This document shows, one piece after another, positions 24,856 through 33,082 of a DNA stretch of 35,275 nt; within the stretch, counting starts at the first letter, position 1; each line of letters opens with the position of its first letter. The DNA comes from Christensenellaceae bacterium (GTDB taxonomy: Bacteria; Bacillota; Clostridia; Christensenellales; CAAEEZ01): the NCBI GenBank assembly GCA_020024085.1, contig JAHHUG010000004.1:1-35275 (forward strand). The letters are read 5' to 3'. Below the pieces are notes generated by a model. It did not search any database. It worked only from the letters and a program-made list of their open reading frames with translations, and was not told where the DNA came from. A program made the position numbers and the translations under genes.

Positions 24856-26208
24856 TTACAAATACTTTGCAAGCTCATTTATATCGCCTGCACCAAGCAA
24901 AAGCACCCTATCATTAATGGTAACTGTTGATTTTATGTATTTTGCAATAGACAAAAAGTCATCAAAATATCGTACATCGCAAGACTTTGCAACTTCAAGA
25001 AACAAATCAAAGGCTGTTTTCCCCTTCTTTTTATCCCTACTTTTGTAGGTTTTTGTAATAATTATTTCATCAGCACCCTTAAAACATTTTGCAAATTCAT
25101 CAAATAGTGCCGTGGTTCTTGAATATGTATGAGGTTGAAATACTACAATTAATCTACCTTTATTTCTTTTACTAGAACCAATTACAGCAGAAATTTCGCT
25201 AGGGTGGTGTGCATAATCTACAATAATTTCAGCACCATTGCACATACCTACCCTTTCAAATCTTCTACTAAGTCCTTGTAAATTTTCTATTGTACTTGCA
25301 ATTATTTTGTTATCTATATTATAGTGTTTTGCTACTATTATACTAATAATTATATTATATATATTATAATATCCATTTAATGTAGTGGAAAAATTACCTA
25401 GAAATTCGCCCTTATACCACAAGTCAAAAGTTGTTGTATTATCTACTTTTACATTATCAAAGTAGAAATCTCCACCCTCTCCAACCGATACAATCTCTAT
25501 ATCATAACGATTAATACTATATAGATATTTTCTAAATACATCTTGCAATTTGCTTTCCACAATCAGCAAACCATTATCTCTAATATTACCTGCAAAAGTC
25601 AAAAAGCTAGAAAGTAATTGACCAGTACTTGTAAAGTAATCTGGGTGGTCTGGTTCGATATTAAGTACAACTGCAACAGAGGGGGTAAATGACAAAAAAC
25701 TGTCTTTGTATTCGCAAGCCTCCGAAACAAGATATTTATCCCCTTCATATAGCCCACCACCCTCAAAAACTTTACTTGATGCACCAATATGATATGTAGC
25801 CTCAAAGCCTGCATTATGCAAAATACTGGCAATTAAATAGGTAGTTGTAGACTTACCGTGAGTGCCACTAACTGCTATAACTTCCTCATAATTTTTGTCT
25901 AGTAGGCTCAAAAACTCTTTTCTACTTAGTACCCGTTTCCCTAGCCTTTTTGCCTCTTGTAATGCACTGCAATCGCTAGGAACTGCAAGAGAATAAAGTA
26001 CCAAATCTACACACTTTATCTTCTCAATATCTGGTGTAATATCTACCTCAATTCCTCTACTTGTAAGTATTTTGTAGAAGTCGCCATACCTACTGTCACT
26101 GCCGTACACCTTATACCCTTGCATTTTAAGAATAATTGCAAGAGCCTGCATACTACTTCCACCAATACCTAAAATATATATTTTTTTGCAATTATTAAAT
26201 AGAAACAT
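24856..26208 (-). CDS. murC: UDP-N-acetylmuramate-L-alanine ligase (MurC)
   Basis: The 450-residue ligase adds L-Ala to UDP-MurNAc, the first amino acid of the peptidoglycan stem. Visible are the N-terminal Rossmann motif ILGIGGSSMQA, the ATP P-loop SGTHGKSTTT (about 114-123), SEACEYKDSFL and NIEPDHPDYF, which separate MurC from MurD/E/F, and YAHHPSEI. It is a lone gene convergent with the dehydrogenase homologue and divergent from spoVG. No Shine-Dalgarno precedes ATG 26208; TATATT ends 5 bases upstream. No convincing terminator follows it. Confidence 0.95.
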   Translation of the reverse strand: MFLFNNCKKIYILGIGGSSMQALAIILKMQGYKVYGSDSRYGDFYKILTSRGIEVDITPDIEKIKCVDLVLYSLAVPSDCSALQEAKRLGKRVLSRKEFLSLLDKNYEEVIAVSGTHGKSTTTYLIASILHNAGFEATYHIGASSKVFEGGGLYEGDKYLVSEACEYKDSFLSFTPSVAVVLNIEPDHPDYFTSTGQLLSSFLTFAGNIRDNGLLIVESKLQDVFRKYLYSINRYDIEIVSVGEGGDFYFDNVKVDNTTTFDLWYKGEFLGNFSTTLNGYYNIYNIIISIIVAKHYNIDNKIIASTIENLQGLSRRFERVGMCNGAEIIVDYAHHPSEISAVIGSSKRNKGRLIVVFQPHTYSRTTALFDEFAKCFKGADEIIITKTYKSRDKKKGKTAFDLFLEVAKSCDVRYFDDFLSIAKYIKSTVTINDRVLLLGAGDINELAKYL

Positions 26209-26213
26209 ATTGC

Positions 26214-26243
26214 AATATATGCAATTACATCATTAAATGTTAT
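26214..26243 (-). promoter_or_regulatory. Leaderless-type promoter of murC
   Basis: On the minus strand ATAACA (26238-26243), 18 bases, TATATT (26214-26219), then GCAAT and ATG (26208). The -35 is weak (4 of 6). The start would fall at the start codon. Confidence 0.45.
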
Positions 26244-26273
26244 TATTAATACAAAATAATTTTTGCATTTTTA

Positions 26274-26302
26274 TTGTATTTGTAAAATTTTTAATATATA
26301 AT
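26274..26302 (+). promoter_or_regulatory. Promoter of spoVG
   Basis: TTGTAT (26274-26279), 17 bases, TATAAT (26297-26302). This is a sigma-A-like promoter; no sigma-H-type element, which drives spoVG in Bacillus subtilis, was seen. Confidence 0.6.
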
Positions 26303-26333
26303 TAAGTTACATTATATGTCACGAGGAGAAAAA

Positions 26334-26606
26334 ATGGATATTACAGATGTAAGAATCAGAAAAATTAAAGCCGACACAGGTAAGCTTAAAGCCGTTGCCT
26401 CTATAATTATTGATGATTGTTTTGCTATACACGATATCAAAATAATTGAAGGTAGCGAAGGAACATTTATTGCAATGCCAAGTAGGAAAACACCTGATGG
26501 CGAACATAGGGATATAGCTCATCCTATCAATACCCCAACAAGAGAATTGATTAAAGAGGCAATACTTTCTGCCTATGAAAAATTACTAGCTGAGGAAACA
26601 GTATAA
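26334..26606 (+). CDS. spoVG: SpoVG family regulator
   Basis: The 90-residue protein is a typical SpoVG: MDITDVRIRKI at the start, IIDDCFAIHDIKIIEG, FIAMPSRKTPDG and RDIAHPINTPTRE. SpoVG is a small nucleic-acid-binding regulator present in sporulating and non-sporulating Bacillota, affecting septation, capsule and virulence genes. Its presence alone does not prove sporulation. The start is ATG 26334 with GAGGAG five bases upstream; a longer frame from 26316 would include the ribosome-binding site. The gene has its own promoter and terminator. Confidence 0.96.
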   Translation: MDITDVRIRKIKADTGKLKAVASIIIDDCFAIHDIKIIEGSEGTFIAMPSRKTPDGEHRDIAHPINTPTRELIKEAILSAYEKLLAEETV

Positions 26607-26616
26607 TCTGTTAAAT

Positions 26617-26650
26617 ATAAAAACAGCACCAATTAAGGTGCTGTTTTTTT
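26617..26650. terminator. Bidirectional terminator between spoVG and the DUF1667 gene
   Basis: A perfect 12-bp stem (26619-26630 with 26637-26648), loop AATTAA. The plus strand ends in seven T (for spoVG); the minus strand ends in five T (for the converging FAD-enzyme operon). Confidence 0.88.
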
Positions 26651-26691
26651 GTACTTAAATTACAATATAAGATAAATAATTTGCTACAATT

Positions 26692-27042
26692 TTAATAATC
26701 AAAGGTCATATCTGATGTTGTAATAATATCAACACCTGTATCTAGTACATTTTGTACAACAACACTACCCCTTGTTAATCTTTCCTTTACGACAACTTTG
26801 TTAAGTAGTTCCATTAAGTCAAACATTTTTTCCTTTGGTATTTCGCCATTAGTTCTAACAGAAACAACTGGAACATCTTCAAACACCGTTGCAACGGTTG
26901 TACAAACCGACCTCATTGGGCAAGTCATCTCATCACGAGCAAACTTTTCGCCTCTTTTACACTTGTTACCACTTACATTACCATTGTCGTCAATAGTTAA
27001 TTTACAGCTATTAGGACATACGATACAAACAAATTCTTTCAT
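26692..27042 (-). CDS. DUF1667 protein of the anaerobic glycerol-3-phosphate dehydrogenase-type operon
   Basis: The 116-residue protein carries conserved Cys at 6, 9, 13, 28, 41 and 47 (CIVCPNSCKL, KCKRGEKFA, TCPMRSVC), the DUF1667 pattern, likely to hold a metal or Fe-S centre. In Bacillota it regularly follows two FAD proteins related to GlpA and GlpB, as here, and probably takes electrons from them. Its ATG is coupled to the stop of the upstream oxidoreductase gene (1-base overlap). It is the last gene before the bidirectional terminator. Confidence 0.88.
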   Translation of the reverse strand: MKEFVCIVCPNSCKLTIDDNGNVSGNKCKRGEKFARDEMTCPMRSVCTTVATVFEDVPVVSVRTNGEIPKEKMFDLMELLNKVVVKERLTRGSVVVQNVLDTGVDIITTSDMTFDY

Positions 27043-28298
27043 TATTCACCTCTTTCTGTCAATGTAAATTCAACTTTGCTACCCTCTTTTACACCAAACT
27101 CCTCAAAGTTTAGGCATAATCTTTCCATCTCTGGTGGGCGAAGTGCCATATATTTTTTGCTCTTTACTTCATTGCCATCAACCTTTATTGATAGTGTTGC
27201 CTTATTCATATCATGGCTAGCTCTAAAGTATAAGATTACTTCTTTCATATCTGCACTAACATTTAGTCTTTGAGGAACAATGTACAAGAAATCCTTTGTA
27301 ACCTCTAGTGGAACATATTTTTTGTCGGTCATAGCATATCTTGCTGCATGCTTACCTGCCTCATCAGCAGATTCACTAACATAGTCAACAAGGTCATTTA
27401 CATGTAGTGCATTACCACAACAGAAAATACCGTCCTTTTCAGTCATAAATTGTTGGTCGCAAACAGGACCTTTAGTTTTTCTGTCAATAGGAATATCAAG
27501 TTCGTTAGCAACTTCGTTTTCTGGAATTAAACCAACTGACAAAATAAGTGTATCACACTCAACAATTCTTTCTGTTCCTGGAACTGGATTCATTTTACTA
27601 TCAACTTCTGCAATCTCTACTGCCTCTAGTCTTTCATCGCCGAAAGCCTTTGTAACGGTATGAGACAAATGAAGTGGAATATTAAAGTCAATTAAGCATT
27701 GATGAATATTTCTTGTTAATCCTGATGGTGTAGGCTTAACCTCATACACACCCTCAACCTCTGCACCTTCAAGTGTAAGTCTACGAGCCATTATTAGTCC
27801 AATATCACCACTACCTAGGATTACTACCTTTTTTGCAGGCATTTTACCATTAAGATTTACATACGCTTGAGCTGTTCCTGCAGTAAAAATTCCAGCTGGT
27901 CTTGTACCTTGAATAAATACTTGCCTTGCACTTCTTTCTCTACAACCAGTAGCAAGCACAATTGTCTTTGTAAATACATAATTCATACCATCACGGTTTA
28001 CAAATGTGATATTATATCCACCCTCAACCTTTACGATTTTGGTTACAAATGATAGAGTTTTGATTTCTACCTTTGTTTTTTTAACCATATCTACATACTT
28101 ACCACTATACTCTGGACCTGACAATTTTTCGCCAAAAGTGATTAGTCCAAAACCATCGTGAATACATTGTTTTAGAATACCACCAAGCCTAGCTTCTCTT
28201 TCGATAAGAAGTGTTTTTGCTCCCTCTTTTTCTGAAGATATTGCAGCAGCAAGTCCAGCAGGACCACCACCGATAACTACTACATCATAATTAGTCAT
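27042..28298 (-). CDS. NAD(P)/FAD-dependent pyridine nucleotide-disulphide-type oxidoreductase (GlpB-like partner)
   Basis: The 418-residue protein has two dinucleotide-binding folds: FAD motif VVIGGGPAGLAAA (about 7-19) and NAD(P) motif VVILGSGDIGLIMARR (about 155-170), then the second FAD motif ending in GIFCCGNALHV. It lacks the redox CxxC of thioredoxin reductases. This arrangement fits the second subunit of clostridial GlpA/GlpB-like pairs that pass electrons from glycerol-3-phosphate to NAD(P) or a membrane acceptor. It overlaps the GlpA-like gene by 8 bases and has GGAGG upstream. The electron acceptor is not determined. Confidence 0.88.
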   Translation of the reverse strand: MTNYDVVVIGGGPAGLAAAISSEKEGAKTLLIEREARLGGILKQCIHDGFGLITFGEKLSGPEYSGKYVDMVKKTKVEIKTLSFVTKIVKVEGGYNITFVNRDGMNYVFTKTIVLATGCRERSARQVFIQGTRPAGIFTAGTAQAYVNLNGKMPAKKVVILGSGDIGLIMARRLTLEGAEVEGVYEVKPTPSGLTRNIHQCLIDFNIPLHLSHTVTKAFGDERLEAVEIAEVDSKMNPVPGTERIVECDTLILSVGLIPENEVANELDIPIDRKTKGPVCDQQFMTEKDGIFCCGNALHVNDLVDYVSESADEAGKHAARYAMTDKKYVPLEVTKDFLYIVPQRLNVSADMKEVILYFRASHDMNKATLSIKVDGNEVKSKKYMALRPPEMERLCLNFEEFGVKEGSKVEFTLTERGE

Positions 28299-30039
28299 TG
28301 TCTATACCTCCCTTTGTATTATGGTATAGGATAACAGAATCCTCACCGGCTTTACGAACTTCGCACTCATCTACGCCAAGCTCTTTTGCAATAATCTTAA
28401 CTACTAATGGGCTACAAAAACCACCTTGACACCTGCCCATACCTGGACGACATCTTCTCTTGATTGCATCAACGGTAAATATTGGCAATGCTGAATGTAG
28501 GCAATCCTCAATTTCACCACGAGAAATTTGCTCACATCTACATACGATTTCGCCGTATGCTGGATTTTCCTTTACTAGCCTATCTCTTTCTTCATCTGGT
28601 AATTCAGCAAGATGTGGATATGTTTTTCTAATAGGATTAAAGTTCTCATTTTTGCCAAGACCTAATATCTCTGAAGTCCATTTACATACATCTTCAGCAA
28701 TAGCAGGGGCACAACCAATACCTGGAGATTGAATACCAGCAGCCTCAATGATATTCTTTGTATTGATACCTTTTCTAACTACGAAATCTTCCTCGTAAGT
28801 TGCTGCTCTACAACCTGCAAAATAAGTAATTATATCGCCATAAGTAATTTTTTCAATATTATGTTGTTGCTTCTTAAATACTGCATCTAGGCTAGACCTT
28901 GATGTTGCAAAGTCCTCTCTTTCTGGGATTTCCTCTGCATCTGGTCCAATAAGGATATTGCCATCAACAGTTTGAGTAGCACCACCACCCTTAGAGTGAG
29001 AGCCATCTTTCTTTTTAAAGATATACTCATCAATATATCTCTTGAATGGAGCTTTTGTTGCAGTAGTCTTTACATATTCGCCACATTTTTTATCAAGGAT
29101 AATATCAGTACCTTTTCTTGGGTGAATAGTAAATGTCCTATCCTTTGCCATATCAGCAATAATATCAGCATAAGTACCACTTGCATTGATTACAACCTTT
29201 GGATAGATTGTACCACGGTTAGTTTTAACACTTGTTACCTTGTCGCCCTCAACAGTCATACCAAGAACTGCTGTATTAAATGCAAATTCTACACCATTTT
29301 CTGCTGCATTTTCAGCAAGAGCAATAGTCATTTTGTATGGAGAAACGATACCACCAGTTTCCATTCTAACTGCACCAATTGCCCAACTTGGGAAGTTTGG
29401 CTCGTATTTTGCTATCATTTCATCACGGTCTACATAATATACACCTGGAATTCCTAACTTCTTTGCCTTTAGTTCAAGGATAGGAACTAGCTTTTTCTCC
29501 CAGTTTTCCTCAAGATAAATATGGTGACCACCCCTTTCAAACTTGAAATCAAGTTCCTTTGAAAGTTGCTCGAAATACTTGTTACCTCTCATTAGGTAAG
29601 TATGCTTTTGAGTGCCTTTGTGTAGGTCGATACCTACATGGACATTACCATCGTTTCTGCTTGTTGTCATAAGTGCTACATCATAGCCCTTTTCTACAAG
29701 CATAGTTTTTGCATTGTACTTTGCCATTTCTCTAGCAATAGCACAGCCGGTAATACCACCACCAATAATAAGTACATCAGGAGTCATTCCGTCATACTTA
29801 TCATCATGAACCTTCGGTAATTTTGGTTCATCTTTAAAACCTTTTAGTTTAATATCATTAATTACACCAAGATATTTCTTATCAACAGCATATTGACCTG
29901 CTTTTAAGATATTTTCCCACTTATCATCCTCGCCATTAAGAACAATGCAATATTGTCCCTTTGCAAATTCCCTTTCGGTTACCTCAAAGTTAGGATTAAT
30001 TTCGTGTATTTTCTTGCAAATTGAATTAAAACTACTCAT
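28291..30039 (-). CDS. GlpA-type FAD-dependent glycerol-3-phosphate dehydrogenase with C-terminal [2Fe-2S] (BFD) domain
   Basis: The 582-residue protein has three parts. Residues 1 to about 75 resemble a BON-like domain (QYCIVLNGEDDKWENILKAG). The DAO-type FAD domain follows (VLIIGGGITGCAIARE at about 88-103, then TSRNDGNVHVGID). A C-terminal BFD-like [2Fe-2S] domain has CRCEQ and CRPGMGRCQGGFC. This matches anaerobic glycerol-3-phosphate dehydrogenases, which oxidise G3P to dihydroxyacetone phosphate; related 2-hydroxyacid oxidases look alike, so the substrate is inferred from the operon. AGAGGA precedes ATG 30039. Expression is from a perfect consensus promoter with an overlapping palindrome, so it is probably strongly repressed when not needed. 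Confidence 0.88.
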   Translation of the reverse strand: MSSFNSICKKIHEINPNFEVTEREFAKGQYCIVLNGEDDKWENILKAGQYAVDKKYLGVINDIKLKGFKDEPKLPKVHDDKYDGMTPDVLIIGGGITGCAIAREMAKYNAKTMLVEKGYDVALMTTSRNDGNVHVGIDLHKGTQKHTYLMRGNKYFEQLSKELDFKFERGGHHIYLEENWEKKLVPILELKAKKLGIPGVYYVDRDEMIAKYEPNFPSWAIGAVRMETGGIVSPYKMTIALAENAAENGVEFAFNTAVLGMTVEGDKVTSVKTNRGTIYPKVVINASGTYADIIADMAKDRTFTIHPRKGTDIILDKKCGEYVKTTATKAPFKRYIDEYIFKKKDGSHSKGGGATQTVDGNILIGPDAEEIPEREDFATSRSSLDAVFKKQQHNIEKITYGDIITYFAGCRAATYEEDFVVRKGINTKNIIEAAGIQSPGIGCAPAIAEDVCKWTSEILGLGKNENFNPIRKTYPHLAELPDEERDRLVKENPAYGEIVCRCEQISRGEIEDCLHSALPIFTVDAIKRRCRPGMGRCQGGFCSPLVVKIIAKELGVDECEVRKAGEDSVILYHNTKGGIDND

Positions 30040-30059
30040 TTTTCTTCCTCTTTGATTTT

Positions 30060-30081
30060 TTATCGGTCACACGACCGATAA
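30060..30081. promoter_or_regulatory. 9-4-9 palindrome at the transcription start of the GlpA-like operon, probable operator
   Basis: TTATCGGTC (30060-30068), four bases, GACCGATAA (30073-30081): a perfect inverted repeat in otherwise AT-only sequence. It covers roughly +1 to +21 of the predicted transcript. On the minus strand it is followed by six A, not T, so it is not a terminator. It is best read as a repressor operator; it could also form a hairpin at the mRNA 5' end. No regulator gene is adjacent. Confidence 0.7.
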
Positions 30082-30085
30082 TGTA

Positions 30086-30114
30086 ATTATACTACCAATT
30101 ATATACTATGTCAA
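30086..30114 (-). promoter_or_regulatory. Perfect consensus promoter of the GlpA-like operon
   Basis: On the minus strand TTGACA (30109-30114), 17 bases, TATAAT (30086-30091). This is the strongest-looking promoter in the window. A second TATAAT at 30098-30103 with TTGACT 16 bases upstream may be an overlapping promoter. The leader is about 40 bases. Confidence 0.85.
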
Positions 30115-30308
30115 TATTAAGTCAATTTTTAAATTGTATTTGTACGAAATATTATACATTTGATTAAAAAATAGATAATTATATAAAAATATTGTAAAAT
30201 AATACATAATATTACGAAAGTAAGCTAGTTTTTAGTAAATATTTTATCAAAATATTGATTATTAAAAATTTATAAAAAATATTATCATTTATTCAAAAAC
30301 TTTAAAAC
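30115..30308. other. AT-rich intergenic stretch without recognised genes
   Basis: This is the upstream part of the 320-base gap 30040-30359. It is almost entirely A and T, with no ORF or stable RNA structure that I could recognise on either strand. The gap also contains the operator and promoter above and the terminator below. Confidence 0.5.
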
Positions 30309-30337
30309 AAAAAAGAGAGCTAAATAATTAACTCTCT
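30309..30337 (-). terminator. Terminator of the ANL synthetase gene
   Basis: AGAGAG (30314-30319) pairs with CTCTCT (30332-30337), extended inward by three pairs after one mismatch. On the minus strand it ends in six T. It lies about 20 bases past the stop codon. Confidence 0.75.
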
Positions 30338-30359
30338 ATAAAAAAATATATACCTCAAT

Positions 30360-31907
30360 CTAGTCAATTGACCTCAAGCACTCTTTATCCACCTTGCCGT
30401 TTTTAGTAAGAGGGATATTATCTACGAAAATTACCTCTTTTAGTCTGCAATATTTTAGCATATTATCACTTACGATTTGCTTAATTTCGTTTTTTAACTC
30501 CTCCGTTTTTTCGGTTGCTACTGCATACAAATATATAAATGGTTTACCCTCAAGCCTCTTTTCTACACATACTGCTTCCTTAACCTTTGGCAAAGTAAGT
30601 ACAAGTTCCTCAATATCGGTAGGGAAAACATTAAACCCACTTATTTTGATAATATTCTTTTTCCTTGCTAGATAATAAATAAAGCCGTCTTTATCAATTT
30701 TTACAATATCGCCTGTTTTAAAGTAGTTTTTACCATTAATTTGTATTGTATTAGTAGTGTTATCGTAATATGACTTCATAATTGTACTACTAGAAATGGC
30801 TAGTTCTCCCGACATATTACACTCTAAAACATTGTTGTTTTCATCAAGAACAACGGCGAATATATCGTCAAGAGGTTTACCTATACTACCCTCTCTATAA
30901 TTTTCTTCGGTATTTACGATGCAAACTCCCGTAAGTTCTGTTAATCCATAACCCTCTAGTACCTTGATATTATTGTATTTTGAGAGTTCGTTGTCAAATT
31001 GTTTTCTAAGTTGACTAGGTAAATTATCTCCACCACAATAGATATGTCTTACCGACTTAAAGCTACTACTAAAGCCATTTTTTATAAATTTTCGTATCAT
31101 TGAAGGGATTACAATTAGCACTGTTACGCCATATTTTTTGACAAGCCTAATCATTGATTTAGTATTGAATGTTGGCATCAAAACGATATCAAAACCAAGA
31201 GTTAAGCACGAATGAACACCAACAGCAAGACCAAAACAATGGAATATCGGTAGGCTTACAAGTGCAGTTTCTTTTCCTAAATTTTGTCTACCAACAACAT
31301 TTATCATTTTGTTTTTTAGCTCAATAAAGTTCTCATTTGTTAAGATTACTGTCTTTTCCTTATCCGTTCCAGAGCTATGCAACAAACAAGCATCTTCATT
31401 GTAAACAATGGTAGAAGGATAGGTTTTTCTAAAGTCCTTTTCGGTGTATTCGGTGGTAATTTTTCCACGAACCACATCAAGATATAAGCCAAAAATCCAT
31501 CTTGTGAAGCTATCCAGATAGTCCTTGCTAGAGCAAATAATAACCTTTACACCCAAATCACTTAGAGCCTTTTTGTACTTTTTGTAGAATAAATCATATA
31601 CAAATACAACCTTTGTATCGGTTTCAACCAGTTTCTTTACTAAATCATTAGTTGCAACGAGTGGGTGGAAGATATTTGATACTCCCCCAATCTTATTTAT
31701 CGCATAAAATCCAATAACAGCAGTTGGCACATTAGGAGCAATAATACCAACTTTGCTACCCTTTTTTACACCGATTGAACACAAAAAACCTGCCATATTA
31801 TCTATGTTTTTAACAAAGTCAACCCTCGACATTTTGTTACCCATAAATGTTATAGCAGTTTTTTTATCTGTTTTTGCAGTTAATAAGTCTTGATACAAAT
31901 TTTTCAT
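30360..31907 (-). CDS. ANL-superfamily acyl-CoA synthetase-like protein with atypical P-loop
   Basis: The 515-residue protein is an AMP-forming adenylating enzyme by layout: FHPLVATNDLV, the phosphate-loop region SSGTDKEKT (178-186), LPIFHCFG, EGYGLTE, YFKTGD, the hinge NIIKISGFNVFP and a C-terminal catalytic Lys in NGKVDK. The usual loop TSGTTGxPKG is altered: the second Gly and the Pro are missing, which may weaken or change ATP binding. The substrate is probably a fatty or other carboxylic acid, but is not predictable. It is a single gene. No Shine-Dalgarno precedes ATG 31907; TATAAT ends 6 bases before it. Confidence 0.85.
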   Translation of the reverse strand: MKNLYQDLLTAKTDKKTAITFMGNKMSRVDFVKNIDNMAGFLCSIGVKKGSKVGIIAPNVPTAVIGFYAINKIGGVSNIFHPLVATNDLVKKLVETDTKVVFVYDLFYKKYKKALSDLGVKVIICSSKDYLDSFTRWIFGLYLDVVRGKITTEYTEKDFRKTYPSTIVYNEDACLLHSSGTDKEKTVILTNENFIELKNKMINVVGRQNLGKETALVSLPIFHCFGLAVGVHSCLTLGFDIVLMPTFNTKSMIRLVKKYGVTVLIVIPSMIRKFIKNGFSSSFKSVRHIYCGGDNLPSQLRKQFDNELSKYNNIKVLEGYGLTELTGVCIVNTEENYREGSIGKPLDDIFAVVLDENNNVLECNMSGELAISSSTIMKSYYDNTTNTIQINGKNYFKTGDIVKIDKDGFIYYLARKKNIIKISGFNVFPTDIEELVLTLPKVKEAVCVEKRLEGKPFIYLYAVATEKTEELKNEIKQIVSDNMLKYCRLKEVIFVDNIPLTKNGKVDKECLRSID

Positions 31908-31913
31908 AAACTA

Positions 31914-31942
31914 ATTATATCATAAAAAAATAGTTATGTAAT
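31914..31942 (-). promoter_or_regulatory. Extended -10, leaderless-type promoter of the ANL gene
   Basis: On the minus strand ATTACA (31937-31942), 17 bases, TATAAT (31914-31919) preceded by TGA (extended -10), then TAGTTT and ATG (31907). Confidence 0.65.
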
Positions 31943-31970
31943 AAAATAGGATAGAAAACTATCCTACTTT
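31943..31970 (-). terminator. Terminator of the YwmB-like/SpoIIQ-like unit
   Basis: TAGGATAG (31947-31954), loop AAAA, CTATCCTA (31959-31966), with three further A-T pairs outside one mismatch. On the minus strand it is followed by TTTT. It abuts the -35 of the next promoter. Confidence 0.75.
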
Positions 31971-31991
31971 TATAATATTAAAATATTTTGT

Positions 31992-32621
31992 TTATTTCTC
32001 CTCGAAAACAAGGTGTTTATTTGGATTAACTTGTTTTCCATTTTCCTTGATTTCAAAGTGAACATGCTCTTTAAGGTAACTTTCACTAATATCGCTAGTT
32101 GAAGTAAATCCAATAATATCGCCTTTTTTAACAACATCGCCCTCTTTTACCTTCAAATCTTCAAGAGACCTATAAGTTGTTACGATATTCTTTGCGTGCT
32201 TAATTTCTACTACATATCCATACATTTTATGTTTTTTCGCACTGATTACCTCGCCATCAAGTGCTGCAAGAACCTCTTGTTTTCCCTCAGTTGCAAAGTC
32301 GATTCCACCGTGGAATGAATACTCGTTTAGAATAGGGTTGTAGTATAAAGAGTCCTTTTCGCTATAACCATTTACAATAGTTGCATTTTTTACCGGCAAA
32401 ATAAAGTTCATATCCGGTTCTACTACAACAGGCTCTTCCGGATTATCAGGCTTTACAACGGGAGCATCTGGTTTTATTGTTGGTTCTACATCGTTGTTCA
32501 AGTTTACAACTGCAACAGATACCATTGTGATGATTGCAATTAGGCAAAGTCCCATAATTAAGTAATAAGCATTATGCTTGAAAAAGCTAGCGACTTTACC
32601 ACTTTTTGTTTCTTTTTTCAT
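31992..32621 (-). CDS. Membrane-anchored M23 (LytM) peptidase domain protein, SpoIIQ-like
   Basis: The 209-residue protein has a short cytoplasmic N-terminus, one membrane segment (about 20-40), a Pro/Val/Asp-rich linker (44-70), and an extracytoplasmic M23 domain. All four zinc-site residues are present: H104 and D108 (HGGIDFA), H186 and H188 (HVHFE). It could therefore be an active endopeptidase, like clostridial SpoIIQ and unlike B. subtilis SpoIIQ. In sporulators SpoIIQ is made in the forespore and pairs with SpoIIIAH. The YwmB-like gene lies 11 bases upstream, echoing the ywmB-murA-spoIID-spoIIQ order, which supports the SpoIIQ reading. AGGAGG precedes ATG 32621. Confidence 0.82.
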   Translation of the reverse strand: MKKETKSGKVASFFKHNAYYLIMGLCLIAIITMVSVAVVNLNNDVEPTIKPDAPVVKPDNPEEPVVVEPDMNFILPVKNATIVNGYSEKDSLYYNPILNEYSFHGGIDFATEGKQEVLAALDGEVISAKKHKMYGYVVEIKHAKNIVTTYRSLEDLKVKEGDVVKKGDIIGFTSTSDISESYLKEHVHFEIKENGKQVNPNKHLVFEEK

Positions 32622-32632
32622 ATATCCTCCTA

Positions 32633-33046
32633 TTAAAATCCACCTACGATTATCGGGATACCGACTGTAATATTGTCGCCATTCTCCACAATTTGCATAT
32701 TGGATTTACTACATTGAGTATAGCCAGATAATTTTTTGCTATACACATAAAAAATATTTTTGTTATTTATTTTTTGTTTGCTTACGATTTTACCCTCGCA
32801 TTTTTTAAGTACAGTACCGATATTACCCTTTAATTTAATGGTAATTGCATCGACATTTTGGTCATTAAGTTTAGCTTTGATATCGCTTATATCAGCTTTT
32901 TGTTCGTATAAAGTTTTGTTGTTTACCACCAAAAACTCTTTACCAAATGTAGTTTGATACACAAGCATATCCTCCACCTTGATATTACTAGGAAAGCTAA
33001 ACATCATAAGTAGCAGTATTAAAATAAACAAAAATATTTTTCTCAT
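32633..33046 (-). CDS. Secreted or membrane-anchored YwmB-like (DUF1779) protein
   Basis: The 137-residue protein begins with a positively charged Met-Arg-Lys and a hydrophobic signal or anchor segment (about 3-18). Its end (SNMQIVENGDNITVGIPIIV) matches the typical C-terminus of YwmB/DUF1779 proteins, which reads like a short beta-hairpin before a final GxPII motif. It is shorter than YwmB (about 230 residues). The start is taken as ATG 33046; the longer frame from GTG 33094 begins inside the stem of the upstream terminator and is unlikely. No Shine-Dalgarno is present; AATAAT ends 6 bases before the ATG. Family assignment is by motif and neighbour and is moderate. Confidence 0.6.
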   Translation of the reverse strand: MRKIFLFILILLLMMFSFPSNIKVEDMLVYQTTFGKEFLVVNNKTLYEQKADISDIKAKLNDQNVDAITIKLKGNIGTVLKKCEGKIVSKQKINNKNIFYVYSKKLSGYTQCSKSNMQIVENGDNITVGIPIIVGGF

Positions 33047-33052
33047 AGTTGG

Positions 33053-33082
33053 ATTATTGACAGCAAGAAAAATTTTATACAA
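33053..33082 (-). promoter_or_regulatory. Possible leaderless-type promoter of the YwmB-like gene
   Basis: On the minus strand TTGTAT (33077-33082), 18 bases, AATAAT (33053-33058), then CCAACT and ATG (33046). The -10 has one mismatch from consensus. The -35 touches the T-run of the upstream terminator. Confidence 0.45.

Noticed and set aside
28972..29457. Plus-strand ORF of 161 codons inside the GlpA-like gene
   Set aside because: It is antisense to a well-conserved FAD protein. Its translation is rich in Cys, Ser, Thr, Ile and Phe without any motif, and no ribosome-binding site or promoter is seen.
30060..30081. GlpA-operon palindrome as a terminator or antiterminator
   Set aside because: On the transcribed strand it is followed by A residues, not T, and no alternative pairing with the short leader was seen.
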